From Sulfuriferula multivorans (lineage in GTDB: Bacteria > Pseudomonadota > Gammaproteobacteria > Burkholderiales > Sulfuriferulaceae): DNA of 64,000 nt. Below the pieces are notes generated by a model. That model was not told the origin of the DNA. It saw nothing but the letters and a program-made list of their open reading frames with translations, and made no database searches. The translations under genes were made by a program, and so were the position numbers. The stretch is taken from contig NZ_BGOW01000017.1 of NCBI RefSeq assembly GCF_003851125.1, positions 62,001 to 126,000 of the forward strand. Reading direction: 5' to 3'. Shown piece by piece: positions 7,868-15,573 of the stretch. Positions within the stretch are counted from its first letter, which is position 1, and every line of letters starts with the position of its first letter.

Positions 7868-8212
7868 TCAGGCGTTGGGCAGCAGCAGCACTTCGACCAG
7901 CTGGCCGACGGCGGTGGCGGCCTGCAGCGCAATGGCAACTTTTGCACCGGCGGTCACCCAGGTGATCGCCTTGCCGGCGGCATCGGATTTGAGCGTGGCA
8001 CCCAGCGCAAACGCGGCGCCAGCAGTGACGACAGCGGTGCCGATCGCGTCCACCGGTACCTTGTCAGCGGCGACGCCTGCGGTGCGCGCCACGCCGAGGG
8101 TCGCGGCATCGGCACCGGCCGTAGCACCGGCTGGCGTGACGAAGGTATTCGCCGCGACAGTGCCGGTCAGGGTGACAGGCAGGGTTAACAGGGCAATGGC
8201 TTGTGCGCTCAT
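7868..8212 (-). CDS. Capsid decoration/cement protein (DUF2190-like)
   Basis: A 114-residue Ala/Thr/Val/Gly-rich protein starting MSAQAIALLTLPVTLTGTV, with the low-complexity beta style of DUF2190 phage cement proteins. It is encoded between scaffold and capsid genes, the usual place for a head stabilisation protein. Its start overlaps the 3' end of the protease gene by 4 nt. Confidence 0.65.
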   Translation of the reverse strand: MSAQAIALLTLPVTLTGTVAANTFVTPAGATAGADAATLGVARTAGVAADKVPVDAIGTAVVTAGAAFALGATLKSDAAGKAITWVTAGAKVAIALQAATAVGQLVEVLLLPNA

Positions 8213-8712
8213 TTTGCAGCTCCTTTGGTAACCGCCTGCACGGCGGTGAGGTAATCGGTTTTGTTGGCGGCGGCGTAGGCCAGCGTCTGGCGGTGGATCT
8301 CCATCTGGCCGGGATCGGTGCCGTAGCCGTCCGGCGCGGCGAATGCGGCGGTATCGGCGTCATCGCCTGCAGCGCTGTGCTCGGCAAACGACACCTGCTC
8401 CGGCAGGCGCACCAGGAAACTCCGGAACCAGTCGATTGCAGGCAGCGATTTGGCGTCGCCGCCCTCGCCGAACGCGATCACGCCGGTGTCGTCGGGGCCG
8501 TCCATGTACGCCACCACCGCCAGGCGGTCGGCGGGCAGCAGGCGGCCGCGTGTGATCAGCCCATCGACAAATGAAACATTCTCGGCATGGCGGGTTTCGG
8601 CACGCAGGCGCGCCATCTCGGCGGTCGCCTCGGAAAATTCAGCTTCCCTGGCGCGCAGGGCGGCGTTGTCCGCCTCCAGTTGCGCCAGGCGCTGGCGGTC
8701 AGCGTCGGTCAT
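8209..8712 (-). CDS. Overlapping in-frame scaffold protein (Mu gpZ-like)
   Basis: Inside the protease gene an ATG at 8712 is preceded by AGGAGAT at 8719-8725 with a 6-nt spacer. It would start a 167-residue protein (MTDADRQRLAQLEADNAALR) that is the whole coiled-coil scaffold part. Mu and lambda use the same nested arrangement to make excess scaffold from the 3' end of the protease gene. Translation from this site is inferred. Confidence 0.7.
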   Translation of the reverse strand: MTDADRQRLAQLEADNAALRAREAEFSEATAEMARLRAETRHAENVSFVDGLITRGRLLPADRLAVVAYMDGPDDTGVIAFGEGGDAKSLPAIDWFRSFLVRLPEQVSFAEHSAAGDDADTAAFAAPDGYGTDPGQMEIHRQTLAYAAANKTDYLTAVQAVTKGAAK

Positions 8713-9372
8713 CGGTGTATCTCCTGTGGTGGATTCGCCTTGCGGCGCGGAAAAAGCGGGTTGCGGTGTATCGGCGGGATCGTCGGGTTGTGCGGCGGCG
8801 GCCGTCAGGCTATCGACCTGGTAGCCGGGGATCACCTGGTCCGCGGTGGCCAGGTCGAATTTTTCGATCATCCAGTCGCGCAGGCTGCGGAACAGGCTGG
8901 CGACCGGATAAGCGGGCGCATCGGCGAACTCGACGGTGACCAGGTCGGCATCGTCATCGGCGAACTCGACTTGCTTGAGGCCGCGAATGGCCGGGGCGGC
9001 CGCGCCGAGAAAACCGATGTGCTTGAGGTAATAGGCGCCCGGTACCGGATTGCGCGGATGCGCCGGCGGGAAAAACGACCCCGACACGTGGCGGTAGCGT
9101 TTGGCGCGCACCAGGTCGGCGAACTGCGCCTCGACATCCACCGGCTGCGCGTGCAGGCCGTCGGCGTCGGATGCGACCTTGTCCACCCAGCCGTAAGCGG
9201 GCGCATCCAGCTGCGGATGCCCGACCACGATCGGCGCGCGGTACACGGCCGGATCGTAGGCCACGGCGGCGGCATCCAGATCGGCCTGGCTGAATTCGAT
9301 GGCGCGCCCGGCCATGTCGGTGTGACGCCCGGCGCGGAAAAAATGAATCGGTTTGAGTTGTGTATTAGCCAT
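8209..9372 (-). CDS. Phage head maturation protease with C-terminal scaffold (Mu gpI-like)
   Basis: A 387-residue protein starting MANTQLKPIHFFRAGRHTDM. Residues 1-200 form the protease part (QADLDAAAVAYDP, VGHPQLDAPAYGWV). The rest is an acidic, coiled-coil scaffold. Mu gpI cleaves the scaffold and itself during head assembly. No ribosome site is evident before the ATG. A palindrome at 9407-9422 lies 34 nt upstream, probably the activator site of this late operon. In Mu the gene follows G; here G is 23 kb away on the other strand. Confidence 0.85.
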   Translation of the reverse strand: MANTQLKPIHFFRAGRHTDMAGRAIEFSQADLDAAAVAYDPAVYRAPIVVGHPQLDAPAYGWVDKVASDADGLHAQPVDVEAQFADLVRAKRYRHVSGSFFPPAHPRNPVPGAYYLKHIGFLGAAAPAIRGLKQVEFADDDADLVTVEFADAPAYPVASLFRSLRDWMIEKFDLATADQVIPGYQVDSLTAAAAQPDDPADTPQPAFSAPQGESTTGDTPMTDADRQRLAQLEADNAALRAREAEFSEATAEMARLRAETRHAENVSFVDGLITRGRLLPADRLAVVAYMDGPDDTGVIAFGEGGDAKSLPAIDWFRSFLVRLPEQVSFAEHSAAGDDADTAAFAAPDGYGTDPGQMEIHRQTLAYAAANKTDYLTAVQAVTKGAAK

Positions 9373-9406
9373 GACCCGATGATGGGGCCATGCGCGCGGC
9401 AGGTAT

Positions 9407-9422
9407 TTTAGCCGCGGCTAAA
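9407..9422. promoter_or_regulatory. Late-promoter palindrome upstream of protease operon
   Basis: The 16-mer TTTAGCCGCGGCTAAA is a perfect palindrome. It ends exactly 34 nt before the protease ATG. A matching 16-mer lies exactly 34 nt before the lysozyme ATG (22604-22619), and the downstream sequences are also similar (an AT-CCT/CCGCGCGC block). It is probably the binding site of the Mor/C-type activator (21820-22176). Confidence 0.7.
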
Positions 9423-9455
9423 ACCGGATGCGGGGGAAAGGATGGGGGGCTGCGG

Positions 9456-9522
9456 GTAGGGCGCAATCGTTATTGCGCCGCATGAACATCCGGCGCAATG
9501 CCCGTTGGTTATTGCGCCCTAC
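9456..9522. repeat. REP/MITE-like palindromic element, copy A
   Basis: A 67-bp element bounded by GTAGGGCGCAAT and its complement ATTGCGCCCTAC, with inner arms. It is almost identical, in reverse orientation, to 17332-17399. Related copies lie at 20773-20810 and 24148-24219. It is intergenic, between the late promoter and the small membrane-protein genes. The rest of the 9373-9666 gap shows no convincing gene. Confidence 0.85.
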
Positions 9523-9666
9523 GCACGATCTTGCAAAATGCTACCACACCTGCGCCCGCGAATGGCGCGCAGAATGTTTCCTACGACGCAGGGAGCGATT
9601 TATTTCGCGCGGGTGAGGGTCAGTGTGGGCGGGGCGGAAATAATCGCCTGTGGCGCGTTATTTTGG

Positions 9667-9876
9667 TCAGCGGTTATAGCGCCACCAGATCAGCGCGAAC
9701 AATACCAGCAAGAGCCCCGCACCCAACATGGGCAGATCACTGATGCCGCCGATGATCAGGCTCAGCAGAATGGCACCAATAACCTGGAATACGGCAATGG
9801 ATTCGCGCGTTTTCTCCTGGCGGATGCCACGTGCCATTGCATCGGATATTTTTTTATCCTGATCGTCGTTTTGCAT
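9667..9876 (-). CDS. Small two-helix membrane protein
   Basis: A 69-residue protein with a charged N-terminus (MQNDDQDKKISDAMARGIRQEKT) and two hydrophobic helices (about residues 28-44 and 48-65). It is last in a leftward run that starts with the repressor gene, so it may be made in the lysogen. Small membrane proteins in this position often alter superinfection. No family is recognised and no function is claimed. Confidence 0.55.
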   Translation of the reverse strand: MQNDDQDKKISDAMARGIRQEKTRESIAVFQVIGAILLSLIIGGISDLPMLGAGLLLVLFALIWWRYNR

Positions 9877-9893
9877 TTTCTCCCCTTTCCGGT

Positions 9894-10262
9894 TTATTCC
9901 GGTTTCCCCACTGACAGCACGGTGCCGTCCGGGCTGATCACCGCCTCGGCATGATCGAAGATCAACGCGCCGAATGCATTTTTGCCGCGAAACTTGACGC
10001 CCATCAGCAGGTAGCTGCCATGATCTTCATAATCCACAGCGACGCGCTGGAAACTGTCCGGGTCGAGCATGCTGGATTGGATCTGCGCCTGCACCTGGTA
10101 ATAGGCGTTATCGAGCACGTGCTGGACCTGGGCAGCACGCGCCTGCGCCGGGGTGAGCGGCGGCGGTGGTGGCTCAGGAAACAGCGCCAGCTTGATCCAT
10201 CCTACCAGCACAGCACCCAATAAGACCCCAAATATGATTTTCATCTGTATTTTATTTGGCAT
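9894..10262 (-). CDS. Membrane-anchored periplasmic-type protein
   Basis: A 122-residue protein with an N-terminal membrane anchor (about residues 9-27), a proline run (PEPPPPPL), then a soluble domain that should be periplasmic. A ribosome site AAGGGGAG precedes the ATG. It follows the repressor and the 81-residue gene on the same strand. It may be a lysogenic-conversion gene. No domain is recognised. Confidence 0.55.
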   Translation of the reverse strand: MPNKIQMKIIFGVLLGAVLVGWIKLALFPEPPPPPLTPAQARAAQVQHVLDNAYYQVQAQIQSSMLDPDSFQRVAVDYEDHGSYLLMGVKFRGKNAFGALIFDHAEAVISPDGTVLSVGKPE

Positions 10263-10281
10263 TTTCTACTCCCCTTAAAAA

Positions 10282-10527
10282 TCATTCTCCCGGATTCCGC
10301 ACCCGCTCGCTCAGCGCATCCGCCAGCACGTGCACCAGGCTCAGCGTGAACAACGGATTGCGGTGTGACTCGCCCGCGGTATCCATGATGAACTTGCGCT
10401 GTTTGAGCTGCGCCACATACGCGAATCCGTAGACATCGCCCTTGCGGGCTTTGCTCAGCAGGAATTCCAGCGCCTCGACGACATCCGCAGAGGTATGGCT
10501 GGGCGCCAGCGTGAACGGTTTTCTCAT
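10282..10527 (-). CDS. Hypothetical protein in repressor operon
   Basis: An 81-residue soluble protein starting MRKPFTLAPSHTSADVVEAL. Its ATG overlaps the repressor stop (ATGA), so the two should be co-translated. The content looks like a small helical bundle. No family is recognised. Confidence 0.6.
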   Translation of the reverse strand: MRKPFTLAPSHTSADVVEALEFLLSKARKGDVYGFAYVAQLKQRKFIMDTAGESHRNPLFTLSLVHVLADALSERVRNPGE

Positions 10528-11063
10528 GCCGCATCGTCCTTGCGTTTTTTACCGGGCGCGGGCTTCATCTCATCACCGAATTCCACCGGGCCGGTGCGTG
10601 GGCCGGTGTATTCGTCACTGAACTCCACCACGGATTTGCGCGTGCGCAGCGCGGGCTTGGCCTCGGCGGCCTGCTGGTAGGCCAGCGCGGCGCTTGTCGC
10701 CTTAAGTGCCGCCTGCCCTTCCGGTGGCGCATGCCGGAAATTCTCCAGCAGCGCCTCTTCCTCCGGCGTGACGTATTCCACGATGTAGCCTGCGCGCGTT
10801 TCTTCAACGGCCAGCGCACCGGCACGCAAGCCAGTGAGGATGTATTGCACGTCGGCACCAGCTGCGGCGATTGCTGACAAATATGCCGCATCCGGCATTC
10901 GTTCACCCTTCTCGTAATTGATTTGGCTCATCTTGGTTACACCTGCAATTTCTCCTATAGCAGGCTGACTTAAAGCCAATCGCTGACGCTCTTCCTTCAA
11001 TCGCTCACCAATAGTCAAAATATTTTTACCATATCTCTTGACAAGTAAACGAACGTTTACCAT
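10524..11063 (-). CDS. XRE-family phage repressor
   Basis: About 179 residues from the ATG at 11063; a TTG at 11018 (giving LTIGERLKEER) is an alternative start. Residues 18-75 form a helix-turn-helix (GERLKEERQRLALSQPAIGE, YEKGERMPDA). The C-terminal half is polar and ends in a basic stretch. It is transcribed away from the transposase operon. The likely operator is the palindrome at 11045-11060 in the early promoter. It is the best candidate for the lysogeny (c) repressor. The start is uncertain because the operator overlaps the longest coding version. Confidence 0.75.
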   Translation of the reverse strand: MVNVRLLVKRYGKNILTIGERLKEERQRLALSQPAIGEIAGVTKMSQINYEKGERMPDAAYLSAIAAAGADVQYILTGLRAGALAVEETRAGYIVEYVTPEEEALLENFRHAPPEGQAALKATSAALAYQQAAEAKPALRTRKSVVEFSDEYTGPRTGPVEFGDEMKPAPGKKRKDDAA

Positions 11064-11066
11064 ACT
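11038..11066 (+). promoter_or_regulatory. Early promoter with repressor-type operator in its spacer
   Basis: TTGACA (11038-11043), a 17-nt spacer and CATACT (11061-11066) form a sigma-70-type promoter pointing at the transposase operon. The spacer contains GTAAACGAACGTTTAC (11045-11060), a palindrome with 7-bp arms. A repressor bound there would block RNA polymerase. A related half-site (AACGTTC) follows at 11074-11080. Confidence 0.65.
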
Positions 11067-11110
11067 TAAATCCAACGTTCATTCGCGTATCACCTTAGGA
11101 CAAATGAAAT

Positions 11111-11431
11111 CTACCTCTTGCCACCCTCGATCAAACCCAAAAACCAGTCTGGCTTTGCCGCGCTATCAGGCGATGGCGGCTTATCGGATGGCTCAACTCC
11201 AAGCCGAGCGTACTTCGCGATCAGTTGTGCGCCGCGCGTGTCGTGCTGTTCAGAAGGCAATTCATCGAGTGCTGAGCGCATCTGGCTTGCAAGCTCATCA
11301 AGGGGGATCGCGCCGGTGAACAGCAATAGCGCTATCAGCCTGTCCATGAGCTTTTCCAATGGGTCGGACACCTCCTGGCGAACCATGTCCGCCATCAGGT
11401 CGATCAGGATTTCACGTTCTTCTTGTTCCAC
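11111..11431 (-). CDS. Hypothetical acidic protein upstream of the repressor
   Basis: A 106-residue protein from a GTG at 11431 with the ribosome site AGGAGGG (11439-11445) at a 7-nt spacing. A TTG two codons upstream is too close to that site. The protein reads VEQEEREILIDLMADMV and looks like a genuine helical, charged protein. The plus-strand frame over the same DNA is proline/serine-rich and has no such signal. It lies between the early promoter and the first rightward gene, so early transcription runs antisense through it. The function is unknown. Confidence 0.55.
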   Translation of the reverse strand: MEQEEREILIDLMADMVRQEVSDPLEKLMDRLIALLLFTGAIPLDELASQMRSALDELPSEQHDTRGAQLIAKYARLGVEPSDKPPSPDSAAKPDWFLGLIEGGKR

Positions 11432-11467
11432 TTTCAATCCCTCCTAACCATGAAAAAGGAGCCCCTC

Positions 11468-11671
11468 ATGAATTCCGAAGCCGCCAAACAGCGCATCCGT
11501 GCGCAAGGCATCACCATCACCGAATGGGCATGCCGCGAAGGCTATCCGCGCGTGGATGTGTATCGCGTGCTCAATGGGCAGTACAAAGGCCATTACGGTA
11601 AAGCCCATGAAATCGCCGTCAAGCTCGGCCTCAAAGCCAACCCCGATGATGCCCTGCGCAACGCCGCCTGA
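11468..11671 (+). CDS. Small DNA-binding regulatory protein, first rightward early gene
   Basis: A 67-residue protein (MNSEAAKQRIRAQGITITEW) with the ribosome site AAGGAG 6 nt before the ATG. The pattern VYRVLNGQYKGHYGKAHEIA resembles short phage HTH proteins found before transposase genes in Mu-like phages, in the position of Mu ner. A Ner-like role is inferred from position; it is not a clear Ner sequence. Confidence 0.65.
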   Translation: MNSEAAKQRIRAQGITITEWACREGYPRVDVYRVLNGQYKGHYGKAHEIAVKLGLKANPDDALRNAA

Positions 11672-11690
11672 CCCCCACCGGAGACTCATC

Positions 11691-11894
11691 ATGCTCACCA
11701 TCCTCACTCACCCGCATGCCATCACCGCCGTGGTGCTGGCCTCATTTAACCAGCCCGACCGCGCCTACATCAACCGCGAGCTGGCCCGCTCCGGCTGCCC
11801 GCGCAGCCTGTACACCACCGCCTGCATCCTGCAGGCCGCGATGAAATTCGAGCAGGCCAATGTAGCGCCGGTGCAGCTGGTGGCTCAGCAATGA
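11691..11894 (+). CDS. Hypothetical early protein
   Basis: A 67-residue protein (MLTILTHPHAITAVVLASFN) preceded by CCGGAG. It has no clear membrane segment beyond a short apolar stretch and no recognised domain. It follows the DNA-binding gene by 19 nt in the early operon. Confidence 0.55.
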   Translation: MLTILTHPHAITAVVLASFNQPDRAYINRELARSGCPRSLYTTACILQAAMKFEQANVAPVQLVAQQ

Positions 11895-11917
11895 TTTCAT
11901 TTTACCTGACGAAAATT

Positions 11918-11950
11918 GTTTGCATAGACGCAAACACCGGGTTTGTTTGC
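11918..11950. promoter_or_regulatory. Repeated GTTTGC/GCAAAC sites
   Basis: GTTTGC-N6-GCAAAC (11918-11935) is a palindrome with 6-bp arms, and a third GTTTGC follows at 11945-11950. The cluster lies in the only non-coding gap (11895-11970) between early genes, just before the HTH-type gene. It may be an operator for one of the early regulators. Confidence 0.4.
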
Positions 11951-11970
11951 GCCACCCTCCAAACCGGGGC

Positions 11971-12453
11971 ATGCAAATGACCCGGCGCAATTGGAAGCGC
12001 TGCCAGCCCACCTCGCTGCGGCACGCCATCGAGCTGTGCAAAGACCACGCCAAGGAAGTGCGCAACCTGTCGGTGGAGCGCATCGCCGAGCTGATGGGCG
12101 AGGAATCGCACTGGACCGTGTACGGCTGGCTGCGCGACGGCGCCATGCCGCTGCGCAAGGTGGCCGCCTATGAAAACGTATGCCGCTGCGACTACATCAC
12201 GCGCTGGATGGCGCACAGCGCCGGCAAGATGCTGATCGACATCCCCAACGGGCGCCTGACCGATGCCACCGACGTGCACGCCCTGCAAGGGCTGCTCAAC
12301 GGCGCGGTGGGTGCGCTGATCGCATTCGCCCAGGGGCAGAGCGAGGCCAACCAGGTAATGGGCGAGGTCACCCACGCGATGGAGGGCCTGGCCTGGCATC
12401 GCGCCAACGTCGCCAAGGCGCAACAACCCGAACTGGAGCTGAATCATGAGTGA
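11971..12453 (+). CDS. Phage early regulatory-type protein
   Basis: About 160 residues from ATG 11971 (MQMTRRNWKRCQPTSLRHAI). An upstream in-frame start would place coding over the operator-like repeats. The segment IAELMGEESHWTVYGWLRDG suggests a helix-turn-helix, followed by a helical C-terminal region. It overlaps the next gene by 8 nt. It is probably a DNA-binding accessory protein of transposition or early control. Confidence 0.55.
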   Translation: MQMTRRNWKRCQPTSLRHAIELCKDHAKEVRNLSVERIAELMGEESHWTVYGWLRDGAMPLRKVAAYENVCRCDYITRWMAHSAGKMLIDIPNGRLTDATDVHALQGLLNGAVGALIAFAQGQSEANQVMGEVTHAMEGLAWHRANVAKAQQPELELNHE

Positions 12454-12757
12454 ACCCAAATACAGCGTGGGCGCTGCCGTAAAAGTGCTCAAGGTGATGG
12501 ACTGCCTGTTCGGCCATGAGGCCGATGGGCTGGCCAACAAGGATATCGCCGAGCGCGCCAGGATTTCACCCAGCGACGTGACGCGCTACATGAGCACACT
12601 GGAGGAATTCGGCTACGCCGAGCGCATCCCGGTGACCGGACGCTGGCGCATCAGCCCGCGCCTGGGGCAAAAGGCCATGCAAGTGCTCGCCAATATGGAC
12701 AGTACGCATCGCCGCATCGATGAGACCAAAAACCGTTTGACCCGCGAACCCAACTAA
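12446..12757 (+). CDS. IclR-type winged-helix protein
   Basis: A 103-residue protein whose residues about 8-75 match the IclR-type HTH pattern (AVKVLKVMDCLFGHEADGL, IAERARISPSDVTRYM). It lacks the IclR effector domain, so it is a stand-alone DNA-binding module. It is coupled to the preceding gene by overlap. Confidence 0.7.
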   Translation: MSEPKYSVGAAVKVLKVMDCLFGHEADGLANKDIAERARISPSDVTRYMSTLEEFGYAERIPVTGRWRISPRLGQKAMQVLANMDSTHRRIDETKNRLTREPN

Positions 12758-12769
12758 AAAGGACGAGAC

Positions 12770-13744
12770 ATGACCTCCGGACGTAAACCCCTGCCCCCCG
12801 CCAAAGACGAAGTCGTGATCTTCAATGAAGAAGCATTGGCCGAGAATGCTGCAGAACAGAGTGTGCTTGACCAACTTGTGCCACGTATGAGCGAAGAGCG
12901 CGACCTGATGAATCAGATGCTTGGTCAGGTGCAGATGGCGCGCTCAATCAGCAAATTTGCCGACGTCGTCAGTTTGACGAAGCTGGCTCATATCAAGGAA
13001 ACCAAGATGTACCGTGCCTTAGCGGGGAAAAAGGCCATTGACCAGGACGGTAACGAAATTGCCGACATCGGCACTTGGGATGGATTTTGCCGGGCCATTG
13101 GATCGACAAGATCAACGGTTGACGAGGATTTAACCAATCTACGTATATTTGGCGAAGATGCTCTCAAGCAGCTCAATCAGGTCGGCGCTGGTTACAGAGA
13201 GCTACGCCAGCTGCGCAAGCTGCCCGACGATGAACGTACCGCGCTGGTCGAAGCCTCCAAGGACGGCGACAAGGAAGCGGTGATGGAGCTGATCGAGGAT
13301 CTGGTCACCCGCCACAACCGCGAAAAAGAACTCCTGCAGGACCAGCTCAAATCCAAGGAGGAGGAAATCAACGCCAAGGTGCGGCGCGAGAAAGACCTGA
13401 ACGACCAGAACCATGCGTTGCTCAAGAAGGTGATCCGCATCGAAGAGGCCACGCCGGATGAGGACTACGCCATGCTGGCAGGCGAACTGGCGCAGATGGT
13501 TTATAAAATACAGACCAGCCTGACCGGGCTGCGCGGGGGATTCAACAAACTCATCATCCGTGGGGATGAGGTCGGCATCGCGCATTATGACACCTTGGTC
13601 GGGCACGTGACGCAGCTGCACCGCGAGCTGAACGCGCTGCGCAGCCAATATAGCCTGCCCATCGAACCCGATAAAACCGACTCCGAACGCGCCTTCGAGT
13701 ATGCCGAGGCCGTCATCGCTGGCAATGCGCCCGTCATTAACTAA
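12770..13744 (+). CDS. Coiled-coil early protein upstream of the transposase
   Basis: A 324-residue highly charged protein. Residues about 1-140 contain a segment with IGTWDGFCRAIGSTRSTVDE that may bind DNA. Residues about 175-225 form a coiled coil (HNREKELLQDQLKSKEEEIN). The C-terminal part is helical. It is placed directly before the transposase (11 nt gap). No enzymatic motif is seen. Similar proteins occur next to transposase genes in Mu-like phages, but their role is not known to me. Confidence 0.6.
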   Translation: MTSGRKPLPPAKDEVVIFNEEALAENAAEQSVLDQLVPRMSEERDLMNQMLGQVQMARSISKFADVVSLTKLAHIKETKMYRALAGKKAIDQDGNEIADIGTWDGFCRAIGSTRSTVDEDLTNLRIFGEDALKQLNQVGAGYRELRQLRKLPDDERTALVEASKDGDKEAVMELIEDLVTRHNREKELLQDQLKSKEEEINAKVRREKDLNDQNHALLKKVIRIEEATPDEDYAMLAGELAQMVYKIQTSLTGLRGGFNKLIIRGDEVGIAHYDTLVGHVTQLHRELNALRSQYSLPIEPDKTDSERAFEYAEAVIAGNAPVIN

Positions 13745-13754
13745 GGGGACGGCG

Positions 13755-15512
13755 ATGCCACCCAGCCCACAACAGACCCAGCTCGCCGTGGCCTATGCCC
13801 AGCGCCTGCTCGATGCGCCGACCAAGGGGCGCGGCGCGATCATCGACGAGGCCAGCCAGGCGCTGGGCGTATCGCGCCCGACCTGCTACCGCTGGCTCAA
13901 GGATTTTGTGCTGAATGGTCGCAAGCGTCGTGCCGATGCGGGCAGCCTGGCGCTGCCCGAGGGCGAGGCACAAGTGATCTCGACCTATCTGGCCGAAGGC
14001 TACCGCAAGAACGCCAAGAAGCTGGTGAGCGTGGACCGCGCGCTGTCCGATCTGCGCGTCAATGGCCTGATCCGCGCCGATGCGGTGGACGAGCAAACCG
14101 GCGAAGTGCGGGCGCTGTGCGCCTCGACCGTGCACCGCGCGTTGCGCAGCTACGGCCTGCACCCCGAACAGATCCGCCGCGCCACGCCGCACGTGAGCCT
14201 GATGACCGAGCACCCCAACGAGCTGTGGCAGGTGGATGCCTCGGTGTGCGTGGTATTTTACCTGCCGCAGGGCGGCGCGATGATCGAGGAAATCGACCAG
14301 GCGGTGCATTACAAGAACAAGCCGGAGAACATCAAGGGCATCGAGCAGTGCCGGGTGATCCGCTATGTCGGCACCGACCACTGTTCGGGCACGGTGCGCT
14401 GGCGCTATTACCCGCACTCCGAAACCGGCGAGCACACGGTGCGCTTTGTGGCCTGGATGATGGGGCGCGAGCGCCCGGCCAGCGACCCGTTCCACGGCCG
14501 CCCCAAGCATTTGATGGTGGACCCCGGCGCGACCAGCGCCGGGCTGGTAAAGCGCTTTTGCCAGCGCATGGGCATCAGCCTGATCGTCAACAAGGCGCAC
14601 AATCCGCGCGCCAAGGGCCAGGTGGAGTGCGCCAACAACCTGGTGGAGTGCGAGTTCGAGGGCGGCCTCAAAAACCGCCGCGCCGATATCCGCAGCATCG
14701 ACCAGCTCAATACCTTGGCCGAGCAGTACCAGATCTGGTGGAACGCTACCGCCATCCATACCCGCCACCACGAAACCCGCTTCGGCAACTGGACCCGTAT
14801 CAGCGCCGCGCAGCTGATCAAGACGCCGGCCGAGGTGATCCTGCTGGAGCTGGCCACCAATGAGCCGGTGGAGCGCAAGGTGCAGGGTGATATGACGGTC
14901 GAATTCAAAGGCCAGCGCTGGGAAGTCACCAGCGTGCCCGGTGTGATGGTGGGCGAAAAGCTCAGGGTGCACTGGCATCCGTTTATCGACAACACCGCGA
15001 TGGCGGTGATCGAAGATGCCGAAGGCGAGCAGCATGTCGCGCTGACGCAGGTCACCACCAATGCCAACGGCTTCCCCAGCAACGCACGGCGCATCGGCGA
15101 ATACCGCGCGCGTCCCGATACCCGGCTGGAGACCAACCGCAAGATGTTGGCGCGTATCGCCACCGGTGAAGCCGTGCTCGACACCGCAGAAAAGCTGCGC
15201 AATCGCAAGGATTACATCCCCATGCAGGGCCGCGTCAACCCCTACAAACAGGCCGAAGAAGCCGACCTGCTGGATTACCTGCCCAAGCGCAGCACCGAGC
15301 TGGCTATCAACCGGCCAGTGTTTGTGGCGCCCCTGCTCACCCACACCCAAGCCGCCCTGCGCCTGGTGCGCAGCGGCGTGGCGATGTCGCCGGAGCGCAA
15401 CGCGCTGCTGCGCCAGTGGTATGCCGACGGCATCCCCGAGGACGAGCTGAACATGATTGCGCTGCGGCTGAACGAACAGGATGGCGATGGGCGGATGGCC
15501 CGCGCCGTGTAA
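13755..15512 (+). CDS. DDE transposase (MuA/Tn552 type)
   Basis: 585 residues from the ATG after AAGGGG. An N-terminal HTH (QALGVSRPTCYRWL) precedes an rve-type catalytic core. The acidic triad is visible as D161 (LWQVDAS), D256 (HLMVDPG) and E291 (KGQVE), a DD(34)E spacing. A C-terminal Mu-type beta-barrel and helical tail follow. It cuts and joins phage ends for lysogenic integration and replicative transposition, working with the ATPase encoded downstream. A large minus-strand frame over this gene is a codon-bias shadow. Confidence 0.93.
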   Translation: MPPSPQQTQLAVAYAQRLLDAPTKGRGAIIDEASQALGVSRPTCYRWLKDFVLNGRKRRADAGSLALPEGEAQVISTYLAEGYRKNAKKLVSVDRALSDLRVNGLIRADAVDEQTGEVRALCASTVHRALRSYGLHPEQIRRATPHVSLMTEHPNELWQVDASVCVVFYLPQGGAMIEEIDQAVHYKNKPENIKGIEQCRVIRYVGTDHCSGTVRWRYYPHSETGEHTVRFVAWMMGRERPASDPFHGRPKHLMVDPGATSAGLVKRFCQRMGISLIVNKAHNPRAKGQVECANNLVECEFEGGLKNRRADIRSIDQLNTLAEQYQIWWNATAIHTRHHETRFGNWTRISAAQLIKTPAEVILLELATNEPVERKVQGDMTVEFKGQRWEVTSVPGVMVGEKLRVHWHPFIDNTAMAVIEDAEGEQHVALTQVTTNANGFPSNARRIGEYRARPDTRLETNRKMLARIATGEAVLDTAEKLRNRKDYIPMQGRVNPYKQAEEADLLDYLPKRSTELAINRPVFVAPLLTHTQAALRLVRSGVAMSPERNALLRQWYADGIPEDELNMIALRLNEQDGDGRMARAV

Positions 15513-15519
15513 ATAAAAC

Positions 15520-15573
15520 GGGCCGGTGTACGAGACCGGCCCTGTTTGCAACACCCCCGCGAGGGGGATTTTT
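15520..15573 (+). terminator. Two hairpins between transposase and ATPase genes
   Basis: The first hairpin has 8-bp arms (15520-15527 and 15535-15542). The second is CCCCC-GCGA-GGGGG followed by ATTTTT (15554-15573), a typical intrinsic terminator. They would lower expression of the ATPase and all later early genes relative to the transposase, unless readthrough or antitermination occurs. The following gap holds only a possible 19-codon leader (15596-15655). Confidence 0.6.

Noticed and set aside
11118-11447. Plus-strand 109-codon frame in the early leader
   Set aside because: It has no ribosome site and a Ser/Pro-rich composition. The minus-strand frame has AGGAGGG at good spacing and a protein-like composition.
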